Position numbers and translations under genes: made by a program
Assembly (NCBI GenBank): GCA_013397845.1
Contig: VZTG01009275.1
Location: forward strand, 1,287,256 to 1,351,255
Reading direction: 5' to 3'
Origin: Melanocharis versteri
Lineage: Eukaryota > Chordata > Aves > Passeriformes > Melanocharitidae
DNA: 64,000 nt
Part shown: positions 47,001 to 59,000 of the stretch, one piece after another
How positions within the stretch are numbered: position 1 is the first letter of the stretch
How the letters are laid out: every line of letters starts with the position of its first letter
The notes under the pieces: model-generated
What the model saw: the letters and a program-made list of their open reading frames with translations, nothing else
Database searches by the model: none
Told to the model about the DNA's origin: nothing

Positions 47001-50000
47001 TGTGAACTTGTGTTTATTTCTGCTTTATAAATGCACTGAACTGTTTGCTGCATGTAAAAGGAGCATCTAAGTATTCAGATCTGCAGGTGGAAGTGGTTTT
47101 TTGTGTCCCTTGTCCCAAATGGATTCAACCGGACGCCTTGCTGATCCTTAGGCATTGCATCAGTAGATAAAATTCATGTCTGGGCTTGGGAATTAAGAGA
47201 ACATACAGAGGAGAACGTAAAACACTCCTAGAAACTGTCTCATGTTCTCTTTGGATCAGCCCAAGTTAATGTTCCCTGAAACATTTGGAAACCAGGGAAG
47301 CTGAGGCTTTCATCTGCTGGCCTGAGGGGCCTGATGTGTGCCTGTATCAGGCCTGCTTGTTCAGGATACATCATTAGGCCAGGGTGGAATTGCAAAAGCT
47401 GGGGGTAGCCTTATTTCCTGGTAGGTTTTTTCCATTCATGATAAACCCTGACGTCAAGTTAACTTCATCCTTATTCTCTCATGTTTTGGTTACTTTACAG
47501 AAGTGATTGAGCTGAGCTCAGGAGAGGATGATGCCCTCCAAATTGTGGACAGCAGTGACTCTGGCAATGAAGGGGAGGAGGATGGCAGTGAAGAGAGCAG
47601 TGGCTCTCATGTGAATGATGCCTTAAATCAGTCAGATGCTCTGGGGCAAGTCATCGTCAACATCAATCATCCACCAAATGAGGAGGACATTTTCCTGGCT
47701 CCCCAGCTAGCACATGCAGTAAAACCTCATCAGGTAGGCTTTGTTAGCCTTGAAAATGCAATGAATTCAGGCAAGCCTGCCTGGGAATCTCAGCAGAACT
47801 TCTTTGGTGAGCCCTGTGACCAGTCTGGTTGTGGTGGTGACTGTTGTGGACAGTCGAATGATAATGCTGAATTAGAGGAAGGCCAAGGCTCTGTATAACT
47901 TCAGCTGTTGTTATTATCAGACCTTTGTATATTTAGATGAACTTTTTAAAAACAAAATTACATTTATGAACAATCAAATCAACCCCAATTCAGATCCTCT
48001 GGCTACAAATTAATTTTGATTTATTGATATATTCTCAAGAAATCCTGAGCATCTAAAAATACTGAGTTTCTGAGCCTTCCCTAGATTAGAGTACTTTAGT
48101 GAACTTGAAATATCCTCTATATTTTCATGGTCCTCATATACTTGCCACTCTGTAAATACATATCCATCTCGGGCTTCTTTTTCTCTCACGATTCTAATAC
48201 CTTTTCTACTTTTCTGCCTAGATTGGTGGGATCCGATTCCTTTATGACAACTTGGTGGAGTCCTTGGAGAGATTTAAAACCAGCAGTGGGTTTGGGTGTA
48301 TTTTAGCACATAGCATGGGCCTGGGCAAGACCATACAGGTCATCTCTTTCTTGGATGTACTTTTTCGGCACACGGAGGCAAAGACTGTTCTTGCCATTGT
48401 ACCTGTAAGTAGCCACGTGAAGGGCTGGCTGAGGGGCTTCCTTGCACTATTTCTTTCTTTGCATGGAGAAAGTTGATTAGTGTCCCATCACACATCAAGC
48501 TCTATCACATCCTTGCTGCTCTTCCCCTTCTATCATTCCCTGTGTTCCTGAGTTTGCATGCTGTGAGCTGCTGCTTCCATCTGGGCACACAAGGAGTCAT
48601 TCTGTAATCTCATTTTTGCTCTGAAAAATCCCAAGTGACTCAATTGGGTTTTTAATCCTTCCATGGCTAACTTTTTCAGGTGAATACGCTCCAAAACTGG
48701 CTAGCAGAGTTCAACATGTGGCTCCCAGCACCTGAAAACCTTCCTGCTGATTATAACTCCAAAGAGGTCCAGCCCCGCACCTTCAAAGTCCACATCCTGA
48801 ATGATGAACACAAGTAGGTGACAGTAAAAGCTTTTCTGAGCTCTTGGCTCAGGGACCTCTGCTTCTTTCTGGGTCATTTTCCTCGCATGGATCAGGGCAG
48901 TGCAGTGGTCCTGGGGACTTCTCAGTTCATTGGCTGTGTTCATACACCTGCCTGTTGATGTCTTCACCTTCTGGGTGGGATGTATTTGAATCTGCTGATG
49001 CTACTCCAGCTACGTATTTACTGTTGGCCAGGGTCTGATGAACTGTGGTGGACTGAGCAAAGACAGTGTCTTGATCTGAACCAGTTCTGAGCAGGCTGGA
49101 AGGGAAGGAAGCCTGAGGGACAGGAGCATTGGAGGGGACAACAGGGGATAGACAACTCAAAGATTACCACCATGTGCATTGGCAGCTCGTTCTGAAAATG
49201 GTTTTTACAGAGGCAGACTCAACACCTCTATAAAATGGGAACTCTTGAGTTTGATATGCTTTTGTGCATGACAAACTTCTACACCTCAGTTCCTGTGAGG
49301 ATTTGTGATTCTCAACCCTGCTATCCATGGTGCATAAAAGGTTTTTTTTTCCTCTCTCTATCAGTTTGTTTCCTAAAGAAATTTCATTCTATCCCTCCAT
49401 CTGGTTTGATGTGAGAAAAGTGCTTTAATTAATTTTCTCTTTGTGGGTTCTTTTTTCTCAGCAGGCTCCAATCCACTGATTCAATGTGAAACTGGAGTAA
49501 AGCTTACAGTTTATTTGGTTGTCTTGCAGGACGACAGCTGCACGTGCAAAGGTGGTGAATGACTGGGTGACAGAAGGTGGTGTGCTGCTGATGGGATACG
49601 AGATGTACCGTCTCCTCTCACTGAAGAAGTCCTTTGCCACTGGCAGGAAGAAGAGAACAAAGAAACAAACTGGCCCTGTCATTATTGATTTGGATGAGGA
49701 AGACCGGCAGCAGGAGCTTCTGAAAGGTGGGAAGTCAGCCCTCAGGAGGGAGAGAGTGACCCTGCTGTCCAGCTGGCTGCCAGCTGTAGCAGCGCAGGGA
49801 AACAACCTGTAACTTGCTTTTAGCATCACTGATATGATCGAACTTTGCTGGGCGGGATTGTGTCTTTGGAGGCAGAAGGTTGCTGAGCTTTGTCTGAGTC
49901 TTTAATTTCTTGAAAGAGCTGCAAGTAAGTGTGGAATTCAGTACACTGAACTCTGGGATTTGTCAGTGTGAGATTTGCCACTCTGATTTGACACAGGACA

Positions 50001-53000
50001 CCCAACTTGATGTAATGCAGGTCACTGAGCAGAAATCAAGGGACAGTCATGTTTGCTTATTACCACATTTTGCTAAATTTGAACTAGTGCTTAGTCATAT
50101 GTTATCTCCTGCATCAGCCTTGCTCTCTGCACCCATGGATACTGCTTTTTGCTCTCAGAACTACCCCTCTCTTGTGAAGCTGGTGAACTTACAAAACCAG
50201 AACTTCGTCTTCTTCATCTCTAACTAACACTTAATGTCCCTCGTCCTCAGGGATTGAGAAGGCTTTGTCTCGCCCCGGCCCAGATGTGGTTATCTGTGAC
50301 GAAGGACACCGGATCAAGAACTGCCATGCCAGCACTTCCCAGGCGCTGAAGAACATCCGCTCGCGCCGGCGGGTGGTGCTGACGGGGTACCCGCTCCAGA
50401 ACAACCTCATCGAGTACTGGTGCATGGTGGACTTTGTCCGGCCCGACTTCCTGGGCTCGCGGCAGGAGTTCAGCAACATGTTTGAGCGGCCCATCCTGAA
50501 CGGGCAGTGCATTGACAGCACCCCCCAGGACGTGCGGCTGATGCGCTACCGCAGCCACGTCCTGCACAGCCTGCTGGAGGGCTTCGTGCAGCGGTGAGTG
50601 CACGGGGACTTCTCAGGGGTGTAGTCCATGCAAACAGCTCCTTCATCAAAAGTTGCCTGGCTTGTTTGCTGAGTTTATGCAGTACAACTGAATCTTGCTG
50701 CCTTATGGAGTTGTTTAGGTTGGAAAAGACCTGTAAGATCATCAAGTCCAGCCATTAACCCACCACAGCCACCACTAAGGCTTGTCCCCAGGTGCCACGT
50801 CTGCGAGTCTTTCAAATCCCTCCAGGGCTGGTGACTCCACCACTTCCCTGAGTTGTCTGTTCCAATGTCTGACTACTCTTTCTGTGAAGAAATTTTTTCT
50901 AATATCCAGTCTAAACCTCCGCGGCACAATAAGAGGCCATTTTCTCTTGTCCTGTCGCTGTTACCTGGGAGAAGAGACTGTCCCCTTCCTGGGTGTAACC
51001 TACTTTTAGGTAACTGTGAAGAGAGAGAGGTCCACCCCCAGCCTCCTTTTTCCCAAGCTGAGCCCCCTCAGCTGTTCCTCATCAGACTTGTGCTCCAGAC
51101 CCTTCCCCAGCTCCGTTGCCTGAATCTGGACATGCTCTAGCACCTCACTGTCTTGTAGTGAGGGGCCCAAAACTGAACCCAGGATTCAAGGCAGGGCCTC
51201 ACCAATGCTGAGTACAGGGGGAGGTTCACTGCCCTGACCCTGCTGGCCACACTGTAAAGTTGGTTTGCTTTGGTACCATAGACTCTGATAATGGAGAACT
51301 ACACCTCTAGCTGCCCCAGAGTGACCTCAGGTTTATTTTGATGGCTTAATAGCCAATTTGGTTATGCGCTTTGTGCCATCCTTATCCAAGGATCTGAAAC
51401 TGTTTTGTGAAAGTGTTAAGAAAAGTGACAGTGACTCCACCACTCTGGAAACAAATCAGCATTTTTTTCTCAGATGAGGATTCTAAGATGCTGGTCTGGA
51501 GTGTCTTAATCATTGGCAGAGCTGAAAATAGACTTTACATCTTATTTCCATTTTTCAGCTACTATGGAAAACAGAACTTTCATCACCCTCTTAACTCTGT
51601 GACCTGTGCTAGAAGATTGTAATGTTTGAGATCTTTGTAATTGTGTTTACAATTGGTATTTAGCTGCAGGGAGAGTATCTCAGAAGTGCCATGCATTAGA
51701 GAAACATGCAGTTTAGGGGTCCTTCTCCCTGCAGCTGGGTGGGCAAGAAGTCCAAATCTTACCCTACAGGCAGCCACAGGGAGATCATGTTGGGAAATTC
51801 CCTTTATTTCCTCCGCAGGCGAGGCCACAACGTGCTGAAGGTTCAGCTCCCCTCTAAGGAAGAACACGTCATTCTGGTACGTCTGTCCAAGATCCAGCGG
51901 GCCCTTTACACGGAGTTCATGAACCGCTTCCGAGACGCAGGCAACAGTGGCTGGCTGGGACTGAACCCACTCAAAGCTTTCTGTGTCTGTTGTAAGGTAG
52001 GTTTTGGCAAAAGATGCAAAGAAAGGTTCTAATATGTTGGGGAAAGGGGAATATAAAAGAGGAGGTGAAAGTGTGGTTGGCCAGGGACGTCATCTCTCCC
52101 CGGAGTGCTCTGCAGTGGTTCAACAGTTTTGTGATCTTTGCTTCCAGAATTGGAGGGCAGGGATGTTAAATGTCTCTTTCAAACTGTGCGAGAAACCTGC
52201 TGCCGTCAGCTGAAACAGTCTGGGCTGCTATCTTAACCTGCATAACCTTACCTGCTGTAGTGCAAACAGGCAGCTTCCTCTGCCTTTGTGCTGTGTGGGG
52301 TGCACAGTGACCTCCTGGTTTGTTCTCAAGGAAAGAATTGGGCACTTTTAAAGATATGAGAGCCAGAAGAAGTATTAGTTCTTTCCTTTGAATAGCTGTG
52401 GGGGCTTTCAGGTCACAATCATTGGCAAGCAGCAGACCAGTGCAGGTCTAACCACCTCCTTTCTTAATCCCTTCAGATCTGGAACCATCCAGATGTGTTG
52501 TATGAAGCTCTGCAAAAGGAGAATCTGGCAAACGAGCAGGATTTGGATGTGGATGACCTTGGCACAGCAAACACTAATTCCCGCTGCCAGCCTCAGGGAA
52601 TTAAAGTCAAAACAGAGAGTAATGCTTTGGCATCACCAGTTGGAGAAGCTACTAATAGCAAGTTCCTCCAGAGTGTTGGCTTCAACCCTTTTCAAGAGAG
52701 AGCAAATCAGGTCGTAACTTACGAGTGGGTGAGTGTCAGTGCTGGAAAACTCTTAATTTGGAGAGTCTGAAAGACTGGACAGTTTTCTGAAACAGAGCAA
52801 TGAGAAGACTCTTCTGTTTGAGTTGTGGGTTTCTCTTATGTTCTCTTTACCGCAGAGCATCTTGATAAGCAGATCTGCGTGGTGCTAGGCAGGGTTTGTG
52901 ACTCTCAGGAGGGAGAAGTGCAGGCAGCGCTCTTATGTCATTGTTCTCATCTGACCAAAAAGGCCGTGGACTTTGTTATTCTAAATAACGGTGTTTGGGT

Positions 53001-56000
53001 GAAGTTTGGTCTAAATGAGATGGTGGTAAATCTAGAAGGATGGAGGAAAGCTCTTGAGATAAAAGAGTCGTGAGAGGTTAAGAGGACACTCACTCATCAA
53101 AGAAGTTTGTCATTTGGAGCTTCTGGAGTGGAAGGTAGCAGCAGTAGTTGGGAGTAACATTGTCACCTCAAACAACTGGATGTAAATAACCTCGTTGCCG
53201 TGATTTATTTCTCTCACCTTGAGACAGGGCTGTTGAACTAAACAGGGAATGAGCAACTCCACCTGTAATAGTCTTCCATTTCTCGGTAGGCCAAAGACAT
53301 CTTGTGTGATTACCAGACGGGAGTCCTGGAGAACTCACCCAAGATGGTGTTACTTTTCCACCTAATTGAGGAAAGTGTGAAGCTTGGAGACAAGATCTTG
53401 GTCTTCAGGTAAGCAGAGTATCACCAACTGATCCTACAGTCATTAATTACAGGAGTAGATGGATCCCCCCTGGTTCTAGGAGGTTGTTACACAGGGTGAA
53501 TGGTGTGGCAGTTCCCCTTTTCTCCTTTCTTGTATTAATGTGCATTTTGATCTGTGGATTTTATACTTCTGCCACTGTCACATTTACTAGTGAGGGATGT
53601 ACTGCACAAACAGGATTTGACAACCATCAGCACTGTCATGGTTGCGGGAGGGTTCTGATATTCCACTTGCTGCTGGGGGGCTTTTTCCTGAACAGAGATA
53701 TTGGTTTTGCAGCCAGAGCTTGTCCACCTTATCTGTCATTGAAGAGTTTTTGGCAAAGAGACCGATGCCAAGCCCTCCAGGCTCAGATGGAGGAGTTCAT
53801 AACTGGGTCCGAAACATCAACTACTACAGTGAGTGCATCCAGTCCTCCTCTCTTTTGTTGTGACACTGTTTGATCCTGTGAAGGACTAATTCCTGAAAGT
53901 TGCCCACCATCTTCTTTTAGTTGTCTTTGGGTGTGAAAATGGTCTGCTGAAGCATTCTTCTGATGAACCTCTTTCAGACTGCTCTTACTTCAGTTGTTTG
54001 GGAAGACAGTGTCCGTTGGATAGCAACTAACCAGTCATTTCCAAATCCTCTTTTGACATCTAACTTAGAAGATGTTAGACATCTTTGACATCTCACTTAC
54101 ACACTACTGCTTTTTAAAGTTGCAAAAGATACTTTTTGCTTCCTATTGGCTATTTGCTAGATCTTGCTTCCAAAACCAGAATCACTCTGGAATGTTTTCA
54201 CTTGCTCAAGGCTGTGAATTCCTCTCCCTTCTTCCCCAGCTTTAAATCTTTTTCTGGTGTGGGTTGTTGCTTTTTGTGACTACTTGACAGGGCAGGACTG
54301 AGAAGAGTGGTGGATGTGGTGTTCCTGCTTTTTGCAGAGCTGCCAGAAGCAAGCTGCTGCCCAGGAACAGAGACATGACACCCCCTGCACTCCTTTACAC
54401 CAGCACTGTCTGTGCTCAGGTCTAGTTTCTGGGGGTTTGCAAAAGGCTTTACAATTTTGCTTTCTCTTGATTCCTAGAGCTTCCTGCATACATGAGGCCT
54501 TTGTTCTTCTTGTTCTTGCTTGCTATCCATCTTGCCTAAAGCAGAGCCTTAAGTGGCTAAATGTGTTGTAGTGCTCCCAGGCCTGGCCTTGACAAGCTTG
54601 AGTAATGTTTCACTTGATCTTTCAGTTGGTCAAGTCCCAGCCTGGCTGGCTGCATTGCAGCTGCCTTTTTGGGCATATTACAGGTACAGAGTGGTCCAGT
54701 TGAGATACTGGAATACATGACTTGAGAAGATCCAGAATTGGTTTGGAACCAGTTTCAAAGATCAGTGTTTGGAAAGTGGATTTGTTCTTACAGAAATCCC
54801 CTAGATATACAGAGCTTTAAAATGTGTCTTTAATTTCCTTCTCAGGACTGGATGGCAGCACCTCTGCCTCAGAAAGGGAACGGCTGATTAACCAGTTCAA
54901 TGACCCCAGCAATGCCTCTGTTTGGCTCTTCCTTTTGTCCACACGGTGAGTTGGCTGGAGCAGAAGGGCACGGGGGAGGACTCGTGTTGGTGTTCTGGAT
55001 GCATGTGGGTTTTCAGTTCCTAACTTCCTTTGTAATATGCTCTCCATGGTACAATAGTGCCATCTGCTTCTGAATTCCCTAAGGATGTAGGATTTCAGCC
55101 TTAGGCCTCTGCAACAGCTTGACAGTCTTGAAAACCAAACTTGGGTTTAAAGTTTGACTGGAGGAAACTTTCCATAGACCCTTTACGGACTCTTGGCTGT
55201 GATGGTTGTCCCTGCCTAGAAGTTTTGGAAATTGGCCAAGGCAGCAGTTTGAAATTTGCCTTAATTTTCCAGGGCTGGCTGTTTGGGTGTCAACCTCATT
55301 GGAGCAAACAGAGTGGTGGTGTTTGATGCTTCCTGGAACCCGTGCCACGACGCCCAGGCCGTGTGCCGGGTGTACCGCTACGGGCAGAAGAAGCCGTGCC
55401 ACATCTACAGACTGGTTTCTGATTACACCCTGGAGAAGAAGATCTATGACCGTCAGATCTCCAAGCAGGGCATGTCAGGTAAGTGGGGATGAGCACAACG
55501 TTCCACTCTCAGCTTTCACTCCTCTTAGCTCCTGTAAGTCCTGTTTCTGTGGGTTTTGAAAAACTTAATTTTTAAGGCTGAAAACCAGACAAAGAGGTGA
55601 CAGGCACTATCCCAGGGCTATGTTTGATGTTTGAGTTGGCAGTGACATGGGGTCCTGTAAAAAATTCATGGTGGTAGAGCCAGCATCCTGCAGCAAAGTT
55701 GTGGTCCTGGTCCACTGCTGTGCCATTTAGTTTTCCTGCTCCTCTTCTGGCTACTGCAACAGACTGGAGACTCAGGGGGTGCTCATCCTGTTTTCCCCTC
55801 TGCCTGGGTCTTGCTCATCTTAAACTGGGTGTTACTACTTAAATAGCTCTGCATCTCCATTTTTCCTGCAGTAAGAGAGGAAAAATAGCTGAATTAAGAC
55901 ATATATTGGTACCTTTGACTGATAGTGCTTGCTTAGGTGCCAAGAATAATTAATTCATTGTGGTTCTGACCTGCCTTTGTACCAAAAGTATCTTTTGTGC

Positions 56001-59000
56001 TGGCTTGTGCCAGTTGTCAAGCTGCTCTCATAGAATGTGCAGCTGAGGGTTTTGGTGACCCAAAGAGAGGTCTATGTCCTTTTTGCTCAAAACCCAACTC
56101 CAGCAGCTCAGTTTGCTGTTGTGCACTCGAGGTGGAGTCCCCTGGCAGCGGGCCTGGCTCCTAGGAGAGTCCTGGATAGAGGTGTTTTCTCCCTGTGCTC
56201 CTATGTGACCTGTGTGCAGGAGGGAATGTTCAAGGAAAACATTCAGGCTCTTGTGAGAAAATATGGCTGCTTTTCTGGGCTTTCCACTTTAGTACATAGT
56301 TATTAATTTGAGCCTTTTTGGTGGGATCTGTGGGAGAACACAAATACTGATGTGGCTGGAGTTCTGTCCCAGGACATGTAGGTTTACAGCCTTGTTGTGT
56401 GAGGTGGGACACTCTCCATAATTAGTTTTGTGTTCCTGTTTTCCAGGAGCTTGGTGACCTGCTCAGCTTTGCTGTGCAGTCTGGAGCACAGGCAGTTGTC
56501 AGCCTGACTTGGTCAAACAGGCTCTAGTCTGAACATGATGATTTTTCTCCCTGCCCTGACATTTACAGAATACTTCTGAGGATTGTGTAGATTGCAAGGA
56601 GGGAGCTGTGTTAGGACAGAAGTGTAGAAAGGACAACAGGCAAGCAGTGCTGATCTCTTCCCTTCTCTGCTCACTCCGTTCCCTCTCTTTTCCAGATCGG
56701 GTGGTGGATGATCTGAACCCAGTGCTGAACTTCACTCGACGGGAGGTGGAGAACCTGCTGCATTTTGTGGAAGAAGAATCTGACCCTGCTCAGCTCTCCC
56801 TCAATCCGAGCAAGATGAAGGAGTCTGTTCTACAATTAGCCTGTCTCAAGTATCCTCACCTCATCACCAAGGTAAGACCAGCCTGCTTCCTTGCTGGCAC
56901 TGCACTGCACAGGCAGGAGTGGGCCTGGAGGAGTCTGGCAGTGTGATGGGGCCATGGTGGCAAGAAGGATGCACCTGGGTGCTGGTGGGAATAGGCAGAA
57001 AATTCTCTAGAGAGGACCCAAAGATCCCTGCCCTTCCCTGTGATATCTTCCACTCGTCTAGAAACACCTCTGTCCTGTACAGGTTTGGAGGAAGGTTGTC
57101 AGGCACTCCTTTCTTCAACTTGGTGCTGGGCATGAAGGTGGCAGGGGAATATCCCAGCTTGCTGCCAGCTCTTTTGCTGGGGTCACTTTAAACCAAAGCT
57201 GGGACAGGCAGCGCTGGCCAGTGTTGTCAGGAGTGTCACTGGTGGGGTGGTGCTGCAGAGTGGGCCTGTGCCAGGTCCTGTGGGGCTCTGGGGGCTGTGT
57301 GACATCGTGGCGGGCTCAGTGCTCGTGCGCTTGGCCTGGCCAAAGCTCCTGGGTTTTGCTGTGTGCTCGTGATAAGTGATGGCCTTGGCTGGGCAGGTGA
57401 TGGCATTAGCTGACTGTCACCCTTCAAGACGAGCCTTGGTCACACCCACAGCGGTGCCCCCCACACGTGCTTTGCCACGGCCGGCTCTGGCAGCCTGGGA
57501 AGCAGACGGGCTGCCGCAGGGAGCGGGTGCTGCCGTTCGGGGTGTGCTGGTTCCCTCTTGCGGTGTGAGGGTGCCAGAACCGCGCTGCTGTGGGGTTGCA
57601 GGAGCCTTTTCAGCACGAGTCGCTGCTGATCGACCGGAAGGAGCACAAGCTGACCAAGGCAGAGAAGAAAGCAGCCAAGAAGAGCTATGAGGAGGAAAAG
57701 CGAGCATCCGTCCCCTACACCCGGCCGTCCTACGCACAGTATTACCCAGCCAGTGACCAGAGTCTGACGAGCATCCCTGCCTTTAGCCAGAGGAACTGGT
57801 GAGCACCTGCCCCTTCCCTTCTCCCTGTGCTGTGGACATGAAATGAGGGGGCAGAGGATGCTTATCCCTGTGGGGTGGGTGCTGCACTCTCCTCCCTCCT
57901 CTCTCACTAGGCGACCAGCCCTCAAGGGTGAGGACAAACCAGTGGCAAGCGTCCGCCCAGTTCAGTCCACCCCCATTCCAATGATGCCCCGGCATGTCCC
58001 CTTGGGCGGTGCAGGATCAGCCTCAAGTTCCAACCCTGCTGTCAACTTTCCCATCAACTATCTACAGCGAGCTGGTGTCTTTGTGCAGAAGATTGTTACC
58101 ACCACAGGTGAGTTGCTGCTGCTCACAGTGAGTTGGGCCATGATGCCCATGGTAAATTGAGGATGCCCATAGTGAACTGAGGATCAGGGTGAGTTGTTGA
58201 TGCCCACATGGGCTGTGGGCAGATGGGCATCAAAGGCAAAGATACTGTCTCTCTGCATTTGAGTGGTTCCTCTGTGCCTGGAGGACTTTCCCTGCAGGTG
58301 TGCAAGAGCCACGGACCTGGTGGATTGTTGGGAGTGAACTTTCCCTGATAGGACCTGCAATACTGTCATTGGTGGTCCTGGAGATGCTGTGCCAGACAGC
58401 ATGGCTTTTGCTTCCTTGGAGCCTCTGCTGCCTTCTTGTGCTGTGCAGAATAAACCCAGGGCTTCCTTTTAGCTCAGCACATAGGAAAGACAATTGCACT
58501 GCAAAAAAGGGGTTGGTGGTGCACCTGCTCTCTCCTGGCTGTGGCTGGCATGTAGTTTAATGGGCACTATTCTGTTTCTTTCCCCACTGCCAGATATTGT
58601 GATTCCGGGTACAAACACATCCACTGATGTACAGGCAAGAATCAGTGCTGGCGAGAGCATTCACATCATCCGAGGGACAAAAGGTAATTCTGTCCTGCTA
58701 AGACTTGTGGGTGGGGTCCTAGCCAGTGCTAATTAGGAAAGAAGATAATGTAAAGGCATGAGTCAATCCCTTGAGAAAAAAAGAAACAAGAAGGGAAGGA
58801 GGTCTAGACTTTGCAGTGACTGTTGCAGCCCATGCTCTGGGTATGCTGATGCTGCACAGCTGTTGCAGCTGTGGCTGCTCCTGTTCCTGTGAGGAGCTGT
58901 TGAACTTTGTGGCTCAGTTCTTCCTTCTCATAACACTCACTGCAAGTCCTGAGGCAGCCAAACACTCCCTGGTTCTTCCAAAGCGAACTGTTTCAAGTGT

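Noticed and set aside
50247..50603. 118-codon minus-strand frame opposite exon 9
   Set aside because: Antisense shadow of the GC3-rich exon 9.
52851..53073. Acceptor-like sequence with a following 82-codon frame in intron 11
   Set aside because: Spliced from exon 11 (phase 0) this acceptor would read into a stop after ten codons. The longer frame is in another phase.
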